A stretch of DNA of 64,000 nt from assembly GCA_029531795.1 (NCBI GenBank), contig JAPEIS010000008.1, positions 2,356,001 to 2,420,000 of the forward strand, written 5' to 3'. Made by a program: the position numbers and the translations under genes. Shown in pieces: positions 1 through 11,992 of this stretch (positions within the stretch are counted from its first letter, which is position 1; each line of letters opens with the position of its first letter). This DNA comes from Sclerotinia nivalis. Taxonomy: Eukaryota; Ascomycota; Leotiomycetes; Helotiales; Sclerotiniaceae. The notes below the pieces were generated by a model that did no database searches, was not told where the DNA came from, and worked only from the letters and a program-made list of their open reading frames with translations.

Positions 1-129
1 TTCCCTCCTTGGAAAAGGAATACTCCATACAAAGTCAATATCAACAAGCTAGCAAAAGAGGATACCGCAATTGTCCATAACCTTGCATTCAAATACAAAT
101 GCAAAAACACTATTACAATATATACTGAT
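1..129 (+). mobile_element. Left part of an older LINE (family A), plus strand, split by a nested insertion
   Basis: These bases match the reverse complement of about 1380-1500, the start of the RNase H domain of the family A LINE nested just downstream. The homology stops at ACAATATATACTGAT (115-129) and resumes with the same 15 bases at 6099-6113, so this is the left half of one disrupted copy. The element continues left beyond the window, so its 5' end is not visible. Confidence 0.85.
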
Positions 130-849
130 TGATTGATTGATTGATTAAATTAACGTCTACACTGAGTCTAAGACTATCTAAGACGGCTAGGAGCTTTATA
201 GGCTTCTAACAAGTAACAAATGGAGAATTGCTGGCCATATTCGGCTGTAGCTAATACAATTTGGGAAGATTGAAGTGGCCTCAATCTACTAATTTTTGAA
301 TGAGGGAAGTGAAAACTAATCTTGGGGAACAAAGCCCATCTTACAAATACTTTTGTATATAATAAGGAAAATAACAAATGAAATATGATATAATTCGAAA
401 TTGGAATGATTTACTCTACATAAAGGGGTAAATTGATCAAATTGACCCAATTAACTATTTTCTCTCAGTTCACTTTTTTCATCTTTGTCTTTTTGTTCTA
501 TATTCTTTTGCATCCTAGTTAGATGCTATGATCTGGTGGCTATTTTTGTTTCCTTGATAAATTCAAGGGTTTTAATGATTCCTGTTTTGGTGTGAAGTAG
601 GTATTTCATAGTAAGTCGGGAGGTAGGGTTATTTTTCTTGAATATTTTTTTTGTTGATTTGTATAATGGGTAATTGAGTAGGAGATGATTAGGAGATTCT
701 TTCTTTCTATATCTACAATTATCATTTGTTGAGATTCCGAATTGTTGTAGGTAAGATTTGAAATATCTATGATCGATTTTAAGTTGAAATAAAGCACTAA
801 TAGAGCTTCTCTTGGTATTTTCTGGAATTTTGATTTTTGAGTTAATCTT

Positions 850-1554
850 TCAGGGGTATATTTTCGAATAGGCTGAATTAGATGAATAGAGAAGAGTATT
901 CCATTTTTCGGATTTCGTTCTTTTGATATCCATTCCTAAGGAGGCAAAGTTGGTTTCGTTTGATGATGATTTTTGTTTTGTAGTTTTTTTTGCCAAAGCA
1001 TCGGTCAATTCGTTTCCTTCAACGGAGGTATGCTCTGGAATCCAATTAAGGGAGATTTCAGTTTCTTTTCTAAGGAGAGTTTCTGTGGCCTTGATTGCTC
1101 TAATTTGGCATATCTGGCCAGGAGTATCAGAGGGTATTTTCAATCGGTATAATCCGGTTTGATTATCTGAGTAGATTTTGAATTTCTTGTTTGGTTGAAC
1201 AATGGAGCTAGTATATTCGATTGCTCTAGTGACTCCAAGAAGTTCATTATTGTAGACAAACTGATTCACTCCAATATTGATGGTTTCCTGGTGTGAAATC
1301 TGATTATTCGATAGAATAACTGCAATCCCGATACCAATTCCGATTCCGTCCAAAGTGGATGAAGCATCAGTATATATTGTAATAGTGTTTTTGTATCTGT
1401 ATTTGAATGCAAGGTTATGGACAATTGCGGCATCCTCTTTTGCTAGCTTGCTGATATTGACTTTGTATGGAGTATTCCTTTTCCAAGGAGGGAAATGAAA
1501 GTGATCGATCTTTTCTAGGGTTAAAGGATCGAAATCTTCTTCGATTAAATTCAT
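850..1554 (-). pseudogene. RNase H domain of LINE family A (inserted copy)
   Basis: An open stretch of 234 codons carries the RNase H fold motifs. IYTDAS gives the first Asp, NNELLGVTRAIEY the Glu, IYSDNQTG the second Asp and GNELTDALAKK the last Asp. All four catalytic acidic residues are still present, although the rest of the polyprotein is interrupted. It is the C-terminal domain of the LINE pol ORF. It has no start codon of its own role and should not be annotated as a host gene. Confidence 0.85.
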
Positions 1555-2229
1555 GATCTTTTCAAGCTGAATAAGTTTCGATAGTTTCCTTTAAGGGGTT
1601 GCTATTGTATTTAGAGTTTCTCTTTTGGTAGCTAGTTTATCTATAATTGTATTGATGGGATAAAAAGACGAGATTTTCAATAATCTGAAAGTATATTGTT
1701 TGATTCCAGTGTTTAATCTGATCTCCGGAGGGTATAAAGCAGCTTCCACTTTTATTGACTTTATTGGTGAGGTTTTGAAGACTTCTAGAATCTTATGTAG
1801 AGTAAGATTCTGGAGTAATTGAAGAATCTTTTTGAACGAGGCTTGATCTTTCTATTAGATAATTGATCTGTAATCAGCTATGCTAGTGATATATGCTATG
1901 TAGAGCTGTTTTAGTGCTTTAGGGCTTAGCCCTTTCTCAGTATTAGCTAATCTGGCCATTCGATAAAATGAAGCCTTAGTTTGAGTTGCTCGAATAGTAA
2001 TATGCTGTTTGAAGTTGAGGCTGGGATCGAACTATATTCCTAATCATCTGATCAATGATGAAGGTTGTACAATCTCAGAATTTGGGAGCTTGATTGAAGC
2101 ATCTTTAGTGTATTTGGATGTGGAGAAATGTATTAATTCTGTTTTTGCTAAATCGAATTGGATAGTGTTTTTCTTACCGAGAGTATAAATTTGTTTGGCT
2201 GTTTTTTTGAGGGAAAGGATGTTTTTTTT

Positions 2230-3197
2230 TTAGCTTGAAGAATGAGTGATTATAGTTATATCATTAATATATGAGAGATATTCAATCGAATTCGATTGAA
2301 AGAGATCTCGAATATAGATTAGGAAAAGGATTGGTGAGATTGGACTTCTTTGAGGGATTCCGGTGTTGATTGGTTTAAAAGCTTCGGTCTGATTATCGAA
2401 CGAAAGTTTGAGTAATCTTTTTTTCAAAAATGATGAGATTCATATAATAAGACTAATTGGAAGATTGAGGTTCTTGTAGATATCTAAGAGTCGATTCTTG
2501 GATATATAATCGAAGGCCTTTTTGATATTTAGGAAAAGAGCTGAGGTTTTCTTTTTGTTTCTTGAATTCCTTTCGATTTCAGTAGTAAACAGGATTACTA
2601 TATCGATAGTTGATTTCTTTTGTCTTTCATTTATTTGGGAATGATAAAGTAGTTTTGTTGTTTCAGTAAGGTAGCTAAGCCTTTGAGCTAGTATTCTTTC
2701 ATTTATCTTGTTTAAACAATTCAAAAGAGTGATAACTCTATATGCTTTTGGAATAGAATAATTTGGTTTCGAAGGTTTTTTGAGTATAGCTTCAGTAGTT
2801 TGTTTCCAGTAAGAAGGATGATAATCGAGATTAATCAAATTGCTAAAAAGAGTAAAGAAAGCTTTTGGGATCGCTTTGTAAGCTCGAATAATAATCTTCT
2901 GAGTAATTCCGTTTGGGCTAGGGGTCTTTCCTTTGATTTTAGTCGAGCAAGTATTGAGAAGTTCATTTTCAATGAGATCAGGTTATTCCCATTTTTTTGA
3001 TTGTTTATACCCTTTCTATTCAGGTGCAGTTGTATATGGGGGGGGAGGGAAAAGGGTAGATCTGAAGGCTGAACATTTTCCTTCGAATGAGCTTTCAAGT
3101 TGAGAGGGGCTAGATTGAATATTCGGGATCTTTTCGGTTCGAAGATCTTTTGTATATGATATTGCTTTGAAGATCGTTTGAGTGTTCTCTTTTTCAA
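2230..3197 (-). pseudogene. Reverse transcriptase remnant of LINE family A
   Basis: Three overlapping frames together cover a LINE-type reverse transcriptase. Visible motifs are a finger region with LLNCLNKINERILAQRL, a palm block NIKKAFDYISKNRLL, the GIPQRSPISPILFLIYI block and YINDITII at the catalytic box. Both key sites look damaged: the first catalytic Asp of the LDIKxAFD block reads Asn, and the YxDD box reads YIND. Both changes are explained by G-to-A transitions, as RIP would give. Stops separate the three open pieces, so no functional enzyme is encoded. Confidence 0.85.
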
Positions 3198-3894
3198 GGA
3201 ATTCGTTTTAGTGATTCTTTTTTGCTGTTTTAATAGCTTGAAAGTAATGATTCTTTATTGATTGGTAGATTTTCTTGAATATATCGTTTTCAGAGTATTG
3301 TTTAGTATTCTTATATGCTGATGAGAGCTGTTTACGAAGGGCTTTCAATTCTGGAGACTATCAAGGCTTTGCTTTTTTGGTCGATTTGGATTTAGGTATA
3401 TTAGTGTTTGCTGAATTGGTGATAATTCGAGTGAATTCTATTGCGGCTTTATCTAGTATTTGTGTGTGTAGGTTTTTGTTAAGAAGAGAATCGAGAGAAT
3501 CGGATTCTAGAGTGAGGAGATTGAGGTATTCGCTCGAATTGAGGATTGTTGATGTAGCTATTTCAATTTCGAGGGTTAATGCAAATTTGTTCCAATCCGC
3601 TAGTTTTGTATTGAACTTTGTTAATGGAGTAATATTCGTAGTATGAGATGAAATATCTTTTACTTCAAATAGGATCCCTAAATGATTTGAATCAAGATTA
3701 GGAAGAACTTGCTAATCAATAATATTGGAGGATATTGTTTCAGTAGCTAATGTAAGATCTAAAACATTTGGATTTATTATATTAGTTCGATAGAAAGTAT
3801 TAGTCCCTGATTCATTGAGAAGGGTAAGGTTTTGGTCTTCGAATTATTCGGCTAATTAATCAGCATTCGAACTTTTGTTTGAAAAAGGGTTCTA

Positions 3895-4370
3895 CTAAGG
3901 ATAATAAGAGTTGAAGTCCCCTGTAAGAATAGTATGATAAGAGAGAGGAATATTGAAAAGGCATCTTTCAATGGTATACCCTTTCTTTTTAGCTTGATTA
4001 GTTTTATTGTATATATTGAATAATTGAATCGTATGATTTCCTTGAGTGATATCGATAATTTGAATATCTATATCTTTGGGAGAGTTGGGGGCTAGGGCTA
4101 TTAGCGGTTTGAATTCTTTCGAAATGTAGGTCATTGTACAGAAACAAAAATTCGAAGGATAATTTGGAAGGAGTTGGGAAAAGCTAGAATGAGTAATCGA
4201 TTTAGTTGAAGAGTAATCTTTTTTAGGGTTTGAAAAGATTCAAGGTTCTTGAATGATTATAAGATCGATATCGAATTCTAAAGCAAGTTGAAGAGCACTT
4301 TCGGTAGCTTGAGGGCTTTTGTTTAGGTTGATTTGAAGAATGCGAATATTGTTGTATAACATTAATTGGA
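3895..4370 (-). pseudogene. Apurinic-type endonuclease remnant of LINE family A
   Basis: Minus-strand reading gives fragments typical of the LINE endonuclease: an N-terminal stretch like IRILQINLNKSPQATESALQ, then a body with IFNIYNKTN and the catalytic-type ILTGDFNSYYP. The open part (4134-3895) is 79 codons. Stops break the rest. The domain lies between ORF1 and the reverse transcriptase, as expected for this class. Confidence 0.7.
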
Positions 4371-4478
4371 TTTCCGAACAATTGTTTAATATATTTCGTA
4401 TGCTTTAGAGTTAGCTTTATGTTCTTTTTTGCAATTAGTGTATTTAATCACTAAATGCTAATAAAGTTTGCTTTTAGT

Positions 4479-5457
4479 TTAACAAATTAGACAAAAATGA
4501 TCAGCTGTAGTATGATTATTGTTACAAAGTCCACAAGCTAAAGGTTTTTTGTAATATAATTCGTTATAGCCGAATCCTTGATATTTATTGTATTGAGAGG
4601 AAGGGGTGGAAGGATAGAATCTTTCAATTTTGACATTAATATCAACGATATATAGTCTTTTTCGAATAGCTAATTCTGCTTCCTTTTGTGTAGCAAACGC
4701 AATCACAATTGCTCCTTCTTGTTGAGTAGCTCTTTTAGAAGTATTAATGAGCCAATAAGGGGTATTTATTATAATAAACCCTGAATTGAAGGTTTTAATT
4801 TCGTCTTTAATCAAATCCATTTTTTTTGGACCAAAAAATTCCTTGATTGGGATTTTGTGTATAATCACTTTATACCATAATTTATCGATTTGAAGTCTTT
4901 CTGATTCGAGGATATGATTTCAGATTTCTTTTTTTTTCTATAAGGAATTGTACATTGAAGGGACTATTAATAGTTAGAATGATATTGTTGCTTCTGGTTG
5001 TAGTAATGGCCGAAATAATTGGTTTGTTGATACCAGCCTTTTTGAAAGCTTTATTGATTTTGTTTTTTATATATAATAATATAAAGGAATTGGATTGATA
5101 AAGAAATGAATTGATAAGAATTAATCATTTATTAGAAATATCATTCTTTTGCTTTACAGACTTTTGTTTTGTAGAGTTCCCTTTGGAAATTACTTTCCAT
5201 TCCCCTACTGATTTGGTAACAATAACATAGCTTACTTTGTTAATTAATGAAGCGTTTGTTGAAGGAGTAATTGATTGATTAGGAAAATTGAAAAGATAAT
5301 TAGCTTGATTTTCAATCCTTTTAGTAACCTTTTCGAAATGGGAGATTTGTGATATAATAATATTCGAAGCTTTTGTCAATTTTCCTTTTTCGAGGTATTC
5401 ACGGAATATTTCGATTAGATCTAGGATCTTCGATTGTTCTTCGATTTCCTTTTCCAA
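4479..5457 (-). pseudogene. ORF1 (gag-like) remnant of LINE family A
   Basis: Two open segments (5457-5125 and 4868-4479) lie upstream of the endonuclease on the minus strand. The first is lysine- and glutamate-rich, compatible with a coiled coil. The second ends in a zinc-knuckle-like CGLC..H....FC pattern, usual for the nucleic-acid-binding ORF1 of fungal LINEs. It is broken by stops. The assignment rests on position and the Cys/His pattern, as the N-terminal part has no recognisable fold. Confidence 0.65.
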
Positions 5458-6098
5458 AAAGACAATTAGAATAAAAAGATCTCTAGCTTTTTGGATAGCT
5501 GTTTTTGGTTTTGTGAAATTAGATCCTGATTGATTAAATTGCCTGATTCCAGAATTGATTGATTATCGACAACGTTTGTTATTGATTTTAAAAGGAATCG
5601 ATCTATCAAAGGATCGGAATAAATCATCTAAGCTGAGAATATCCAATTGGTTTTGCGAATTGAAAGATTAAGCTGGAATAGGACTCAAGAGATTAAATGA
5701 TCTTTATATTGTGAAGGAGTTTCTAAATAAAGGGATTGGATCAATAGTGAAAGAGCTGGATATTGGAGAGCCTAGCATCACTATTACTCGTAGAAAAGTA
5801 GGTTCAGGGGATGATCCAAAGGATCCTTCCATCGGAGAGTCCATTATTGGACTTGATAAACCTATCAAAGCCTTATACGTTCAAATAAGAAGAAAAGTTG
5901 AAAGAAGTTGGAAAGAGTTTTTACGCGAATTTTCGTATAAGTTTCGTGTTTTGAACAACGACGACAGTATCACAACAACTACTGAGCCGATTCACTTGAG
6001 AACAATTGAAATGAATTTTGGGAGTATTTCTTTATTAAATAAAGAGAAGAACTGGTTGTATTTCGAAGAAATTTTGTTCTTCGAAATTTGTTGTGGCG

Positions 6099-7347
6099 AC
6101 AATATATACTGATGCTTCATCCACTTTGGACGGAATCAGAATTGGTATCGGAATTACAGTTATTCTATCGAATAATCAGGTTTCATATCAGAAAACCATA
6201 AATATTGAAGTGAATCAGCTTGTCTATAATAATAAACTTTTTGAAGTCATTAGAGCAATCGAATATATTAGTTCCATTGCTCAACCAAACGAGAAATTCA
6301 AAATCTATTCAGATAATCAAACCGGATTATACCAATTGAAAATACCCTCTGATACTTCTAGTCAGATATACCAAATTAGAACAATCAAGACCATAGAAAC
6401 TCTTCTTAGAAAAGAAACGGAAATCTCCCTTAATTGGATTCCAGGGTATACCTCTGTTGAAGGAAACGAATTGATCGATACTTTAACAAAAGAAGCTACA
6501 AAACAAAGATCATCATCAAACGAAACTAGCTTTGCCTTTTTAGGAATGGATATCAAAAGAACGAAATCCAAAGAATGGAATACTTTTCTTTATTTATCTA
6601 ATTCGACTTATTCGAAAATATACCTTTGGAAGATTAGCTTAAAGATCGAAATTCCAGAAAACACTAAGAGAAGTTCTATTAGTGTTTTGTTTTAATTTAA
6701 AATCGATTATAGATATTTCAAATCTTATTTACAATAATTCGGAATCTCAACAAATAATAATTGTAGATATGGAAAGAGAGAATCTTTTAATCATCTTTTA
6801 CTCAATTACCTGTTATACAAATCAACAAAAAGAATATTCAAGAAAAACAATTCTATTTTTTGATTTATTATGAAATACCTATTTTATATCAAAATAGGAA
6901 TCATTAAGACCCTTGAATTTATCGAGGAAACAAAAATAGCCATCAGATCATAGCATCTAACTAGGATATAAGAGAATGTAGAACAAGAAGGCAAAAATGA
7001 AAAAAGTGAATTGAGAGAAAATGATTAATTGGATCAATTTGATCAATTTACCCCTCTATGTAAGGTAAATCGTTTCAATTTCGAATTATATCATATTTCA
7101 TTTGTTATTTTCCTTATTATATACGAGAGTATTTGTAAGGTGGGCTTTGTTCTTCAAGATTAGTTTTCACTTCCCTTATTCAAAAATTAATAGATTGAGG
7201 CCACTTCAATCTTCCCAAATTGTATTAGCTACAGCCGAATATGGCCAGCAATTCTCCATTTGTTACTTGTTAGAAGCCTATAAAGCTCCTAGCCGTCTTA
7301 GATAGTCTTAGACTCAGTGTAGACGTTAATTTAATCAATCAATCAAT
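6099..7347 (+). mobile_element. Right part of the older LINE family A copy (RNase H, 3' UTR, TCAA tail)
   Basis: This resumes the copy that stops at 129, beginning with the duplicated 15-bp target. It holds an RNase H fragment (6108-6695) closely similar to 850-1554, then a 3' UTR matching 128-800 in reverse, and ends in (TCAA)n at about 7332-7347. In the RNase H fragment the catalytic Glu block reads NNKLFEVIRAIEY, so the Glu has become Lys, a G-to-A change. This copy is therefore more decayed than the one inserted into it. Confidence 0.87.
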
Positions 7348-7350
7348 TTA

Positions 7351-8098
7351 TCCCAATTGGAAATTTGAGGCCTGTGCTTCGCACAGAGCCTCGGACGAAA
7401 AATATCACACACACATACATATAGAACTAAGGCATTATCACCTAGAACATTTTCGAAGAATTGAATTTTTCGAAAAACACGTTTATTATTGCGTTTTATT
7501 GATCAATCGATCATTCTTATCATCTATAGAATTTAAAAACGAAACTTTTCAGCTCCGGCAGGCACTGTACGGACGCGTTTCCGTTACTATACCTCCCGCC
7601 CCCTCAACCCCTTTCTTCTCCCAAGCCCTCATTAATACAGTTAATACTGCTACTAATAAAGTAAATGAAGATCAACAGATTTTTAACCCCATCGTTTCGT
7701 TATGGGACGATTATCTCAATACCGAAATAATTCAGACTCTCCCTACCCAACTTCGAAAACCTTTGATTGCATTATATATCGATATCTCTTTTATAACAAA
7801 CAAACATTTCGATACATTTATCAATGGATTTCATCCTTTTCGATTTATTAAACCTTTTACCAAAACTTTTACCAATCTTTTTAACCCTGATATACAAACC
7901 TTTCAATCAATACTCGCATCTGAAATCGCTAAACCTATAAAAGGCCTTTCTACAATCCAATATCTCAAGGATTCCATTTATACTCAAAAAGCTACGATTC
8001 CTTTACCATCAATTATACAACCTACAAATCCAAAAATTAAAAACCGAACCGAATCTCAATCCAAAACTCAATCTCAAATCTCATATAAAACTGATACT
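7351..8098 (+). mobile_element. LINE family B copy 1, 5' part (5' block and ORF1 start)
   Basis: The segment opens with an 82-bp block (7351-7432) that recurs at 19353-19472 and 21497-21616. A 66-bp leader and an open frame from about 7499 follow. It ends at ATACT (8094-8098), the target duplicated by the Ty3 insertion. The element resumes at 13722. The 5' block makes this a near full-length family B copy, although its exact 5' boundary next to the (TCAA)n tail at 7347 is not certain. Confidence 0.75.
7499..8098 (+). pseudogene. ORF1 N-terminal part of LINE family B, split by the Ty3 element
   Basis: About 200 codons are open and rich in Ser, Thr, Pro and Lys, with a region like FNPIVSLWDDYLNTEIIQTL. 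No stop occurs until the inserted LTR at 8099; residues read past that point belong to the LTR. The frame should continue at 13727, where it is soon broken by stops. The zinc-knuckle end of this ORF is at about 14270-14450. Assignment to gag/ORF1 rests on position and on that downstream Cys/His region. Confidence 0.6.
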
Positions 8099-8311
8099 TA
8101 TCACAGAGGCAACAGACAGGACAACAGGAATCACTTTTATTAATAAGACGTAGCTCGAAGAGCTACGTTTTTATAAAAGGAATGGTTCCTTAAATACATT
8201 TATGTGTAGTGTTAGCCCCGACCGGGGCTAGCTTACATTTATCCGAAATCCGATTTCTATGGGTCGGAATCCGAACGGTTTCTGTATATTATATACGGGG
8301 ACCCTGTGATA
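8099..8311 (-). repeat. 3' LTR of the Ty3/gypsy element
   Basis: The LTR is 213 bp with an 8-bp terminal inverted repeat TATCACAG/CTGTGATA. It contains two perfect hairpins: ACGTAGCTC-GAA-GAGCTACGT at about 8148-8168, and TAGCCCCG-AC-CGGGGCTA at about 8213-8231. By my alignment it differs from the other LTR at about 28 positions, all of them transitions. The second hairpin is unchanged in both copies, which fits its lack of CpA sites. Confidence 0.92.
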
Positions 8312-8500
8312 GTATTTCTCTTTTTAGGGTCGAGTTCTGTTGAGACGATTAGAGGGATCAGGTTTATCTGGATAACGATAATGATAATTACGGATCAGTT
8401 CTTGAGTATTCTTCAAATACTCTGCAAGCTCTTCGGTAGGTGTATTATAGTTTACCTATTGGATAGTATACTTTAGGCAGGGATCATTACAGCTTCGATA
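8312..8500 (-). pseudogene. Chromodomain end of the integrase, interrupted by stops
   Basis: Minus-strand reading past the integrase ORF continues in one frame. It gives EQFDIKEILDSQ, then after a stop LKYTIQ, another stop, and NYNTPTEELAEYLKN. This order matches the chromodomain of fungal chromoviruses: an EILDSR-like start, a YxVxW core and an acidic helix. Both stops (TAG) fall where a Trp codon is expected, as TGG-to-TAG transitions would give. The domain would have targeted integration to chromatin. Confidence 0.7.
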
Positions 8501-8503
8501 TTC

Positions 8504-9841
8504 CTATTGGGAATCCAGGATTTCCTTTATATCGAATTGCTCAATGCTTTCAATTTCGACAGGAGGGGGAGGCGGGTTGCGTTGATCGGGGACAGGGTCA
8601 TCATTGGCGGGATATAATAGGTTAATATGAAAGATCAGGTGATTCCTTATAGAGGCAGGGAGCTTCAATTCGTAAGTGTATGAGTTTATACTCTTCAGAA
8701 TTCGAAAGGGATCTAAGTTTTTCCAATCTAGCTTCTTTTGGAGACGAAGAGTTTGGATATTCTTAGTATTAAGCCAGACTAGATCTTCAGGCTGATATCG
8801 ATGGGTAGGTGAACAGTGGGAATCGGTATTCTTCGAATAGCGGGCTTGATTAGCGGTCAGTTCGGTTTTCAGGTGATCGATGATCGACTTTATCTTTTTG
8901 ACGAATTCCTCAGCGTTCAGGATTTCAGGGTGATCGGAGAGCGTGGTGGATTCGAAACCCATTCGGGGATGGAAACTATAATTGGTAAAGAACGGCGATA
9001 GGCGGGAGCTTTCGGATCAAATAAAGTTAATCGAGAATTCGGCGATCGATAATTATTCGGATCAATCGTTCTGTAGGTAGGATATATATGAGTGAAGGTA
9101 TTGTTTGAATATTGTATTCGCCTTTTCCGTTTGTTCATCGGTTTCAGGATGATAAGTTATCGACAGCTTCGAAACAGTATTTAGTTGTTTACAGATATGT
9201 TTCCAGAAGTCAGAAATAAATTGAGTTCCATGATCGAATATAATGATCTATAGTAGGCCATGAAGTTTTTATATATATTTTAGAAACAGATAAGAGACTT
9301 TTTCGGAGTTACAAATTCCTTAGCAAAGCAGGAAATGTTTCATTTTGATCAATCGATCGATTACAACAAATATTGTATTATACCCAAAGCTTTTCGAAAG
9401 ATGAATGATGAAATCGATTAAGATATCTCTCCAGGTTTGTTGTGGGATCGGGAGAGGGTATAAGATTCCTTCTTGTCTTTTACAATTTGGGGTGGCTTGA
9501 TGGCAATTATAACAATTGTATATCCAATAGGAAATGTAATCATAATATCCAAACCAATAATAGTTTTGGAAAAGCAATTCGAAGGTACAGATACGATACA
9601 GATATCCAATAACAAAAAAATCATAGATCATTCGAAGGAACTTTGTTTTCAAAGGATCGTAATTAGGAATATAAAGCTTTTTATAATAATATAATAGATC
9701 ATTGTTTATAATATATTCAGATAACATAATATACAGATATCTAGCAATATTCTTTTTTAAAGCCTTTAAAATCGATAACAAAAGCAAATCGGACAAGTAA
9801 GCTTCAACGAACAGGGGTTTCAGTTCTTCAGGGGGTTCCAA
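8504..9841 (-). pseudogene. Integrase of the Ty3/gypsy element (broken)
   Basis: Segments 9841-9320, 9138-8917 and 8962-8504 together give a gypsy integrase. The zinc-binding N-terminus reads YNCHQATPNCKRQ, the core PLPIPQQTWRDILIDFI and GYNTIFVVIDRLIKMKHF, and the C-terminal part RYQPEDLVWLNTKNIQT and LRLQKKLDWKNLDPFRILK. Stops and a frame change at about 8940 break it. Order and motifs agree with the chromovirus family. Confidence 0.85.
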
Positions 9842-10204
9842 TTATATAGATTCAAACAATTGGACAAGGATTGAATTATCAAATATCGCAAATAGTTCAG
9901 ATTCACAAACAGATAATCCAGATTCGTAAACAAATAGTTCGGGATTGCGAATAGACAACAAAGTATCAATACGAATTTGATTATAGATTGTAATCGCGAA
10001 ACGGACTTTCTTCTTTGATTTAACAATAAAAAATAGATCTGTATCTAGATTTTCGATTTTCAAAACAATCTGATTTTGATGAAAAAGGTATTTATCCCCC
10101 TCTTTAAGCAAATCCTTTGATCTTTTAATCAAAGCATCGGATTTCGTTCCTTACTTTCCAGAACGATATATAATCTTGAAATTGAAACGGGATAGAAATT
10201 CAGA

Positions 10205-11362
10205 TCAATAGGTTTGATAACGATTCAATAACTTTGTTATCATAAAGTACTCCAGATTCTTATAATCTGTAATAATCTTGATCGAAAAAGAAGCACCTTC
10301 TAATTCGAATCGCCACTTTTCAAAACAACAGATAATTGTTAATAATTCTTTATTATAAATCTTATAGTTATATTCTACAATCGAATACTTCTTTGAAAAA
10401 TATACAACAAATTTCAAAATCCTATTATCATTATATTGAGAAAGAACTCTAGTAGATATATAATCCGATATATTTATCTCTAGAATTATATCCTTCTTCC
10501 AATCGAAAGAGGCTAATATAAATACTATTGTAAATACAGCTTTCAGATTCGAAAACGATTTCTCATAATCAGAATCCCATTAGAAAACTATATCCTTCTT
10601 GATCAGATTTACTATCGAACAAATGATTGAGAAGAAATCGCGAATAAAACATCGATAGAAATTGTTAAATCTTATAAACATTTGTACATCCATTAGATTC
10701 TTCAGCGTTTTCTAATCAATTATCGTTTTAATCTTGATTAGATCCATTCGGATCCCTTCTCGGTCTACAATTAGACCTAGGAATTTCGTTTCAGATTTCA
10801 GGAATTCGTATTTCAACAGATTGATATATAATCCGGCTTTCTATAAAATATCTAGTACCTTTTGTATATACTTTATATATTCAAAACAGATCTTGTTATA
10901 AATCAGAATATCATCCAAATAAGTAATACAGAATATATCCAGATATTCTTTTAGAGTATCATTGATAAATCGTTAGAACATTGCTAGGGCTTCAATCAAC
11001 CCGAACAGTATAACCAAGATTTCGAATAGACCGAATCGAATACGGAATACAATTAGATATTCTTGTCCTTCCTTGATTCGAATATTATTGAAAATCGAAA
11101 TGATATCTATTTTTGTAAAATACTTTATTCCTTTCAGATTATTCAAGGATTCTTTAATTAAAAGCAACAAATATCGATCTTTTACAAATAGATTATTCAA
11201 TGTACAATAATCTATACAGAATCGAAGATCATTACTGGATTTCTTAACAAATAAGACAGACAAAACGGAAACGAAGGAATTCAATTGGATAAATCCTTTT
11301 GCTAGATTTTCCTTTAACCATTCTTGCAAAGCTTTCAATTCGTTCCGAGATATTAAATACAA
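10205..11362 (-). pseudogene. Reverse transcriptase and RNase H of the Ty3/gypsy element (broken)
   Basis: The open piece 11362-10973 contains the fingers and palm motifs [41 protein letters not shown] and the [12 protein letters not shown] block of gypsy reverse transcriptases. Farther along, 10417-10205 gives the RNase H motif YSIVEYNYKIYNKELLTII and FSIKIITDYKNLEYF. The stretch between is closed by many stops. AT enrichment has shifted residues toward Ile, Lys and Asn throughout. Confidence 0.85.
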
Positions 11363-11686
11363 GGCTCCAAATAGTAATTTAGCCCCATCTTACAATCGGA
11401 TATCATAATCGTATAAACAATACAGAAATAGTTTGTCAGCATTACATAAAGAAAATATATCGATCCACAAACGGAATTCAACAAACAGATCTTCAGGAGC
11501 AGGATCTTCTTTTTCCTTCAGAATTCGATCTATCAAATCGATACTAGCTTGGAACATCTTGTAGCCTCAACAAACGTACATCGAACAAGCTCGGATTGAA
11601 ACACTTGTTATATCTCTTTTCTTTAACACTTCAAAACGAAACGATAAATAAACAAAACGGGCTTTGACAAGAATATCGAATAGAGC

Positions 11687-11992
11687 TCAAACACTCGATA
11701 ATTGCACAAGCATATTACAGGACTTCCAGCAAAACTCGCTATCGAAACAAAAAGTATTGAATGCAAATCCGATATAGGGATCGTGCTTCTTTAACCAAAC
11801 CAATTTCAAGATAATCGAATAATAAACTAGTTCAGTAATGTAGATTTTCGATCTTTTCTTATAATGATCGTTGATTTGCAGATCGATTAGAATATAACGA
11901 TCCACTTGGTTTTCGGACAGTATTTTTCTATCGAATCCAATGATTTCGAACAGAACAAATAATTTGTATATTAAGAGTTTGGTAGCTTCCAT
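11687..11992 (-). pseudogene. Protease-linker region of the Ty3/gypsy pol (broken)
   Basis: This 101-codon piece lies between gag and reverse transcriptase. It contains YYSIILKLVWLKKHDPYIGFAFNTFCFDSEFC, which resembles the conserved LGLPWLxxHNPxIDW block just after the gypsy protease. The protease active-site Asp-Ser/Thr-Gly triad is not clearly visible in this piece, so I label only the linker with confidence. Confidence 0.6.

Larger units (their letters stand above)
130..6098 (-). mobile_element. Nested non-LTR retrotransposon (LINE family A, RNase H type), minus strand, degenerate
   Basis: A copy of about 5.97 kb lies between 15-bp direct repeats (115-129 and 6099-6113), which are its target-site duplication. 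Read on the minus strand it shows, in order: an ORF1 remnant with a zinc-knuckle-like motif (5457-4479), an endonuclease remnant (about 4370-3895), reverse transcriptase (about 3197-2230), RNase H (1554-850), a 3' UTR and a (TCAA)n tail seen as TGAT repeats at 126-145. This order fits I/Tad-like fungal LINEs carrying RNase H. Every long frame is broken and the copy is AT-rich, which points to RIP. It appears intact from 5' UTR to tail, so it probably entered as a full-length element and was then mutated. Confidence 0.88.

Noticed and set aside
126..145. TGAT repeats considered as a telomere-like or ordinary microsatellite
   Set aside because: The same (TCAA)n repeat ends every family A 3' terminus here (7332-7347, 23004-23022), so it is the LINE tail.
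3275..3646. Plus-strand 123-codon frame
   Set aside because: It is antisense to the region between endonuclease and reverse transcriptase of the family A LINE.
5711..6112. Plus-strand 133-codon frame with acidic and Gly-rich sequence
   Set aside because: It lies antisense to the 5' part of the inserted LINE and ends at its border, so it is a shadow of ORF1/5' UTR.
7351..7432. Hairpin block considered as a Helitron 3' end
   Set aside because: The sequence after the hairpin lacks a CTRR end at the right distance, and the block regularly precedes LINE B sequence.
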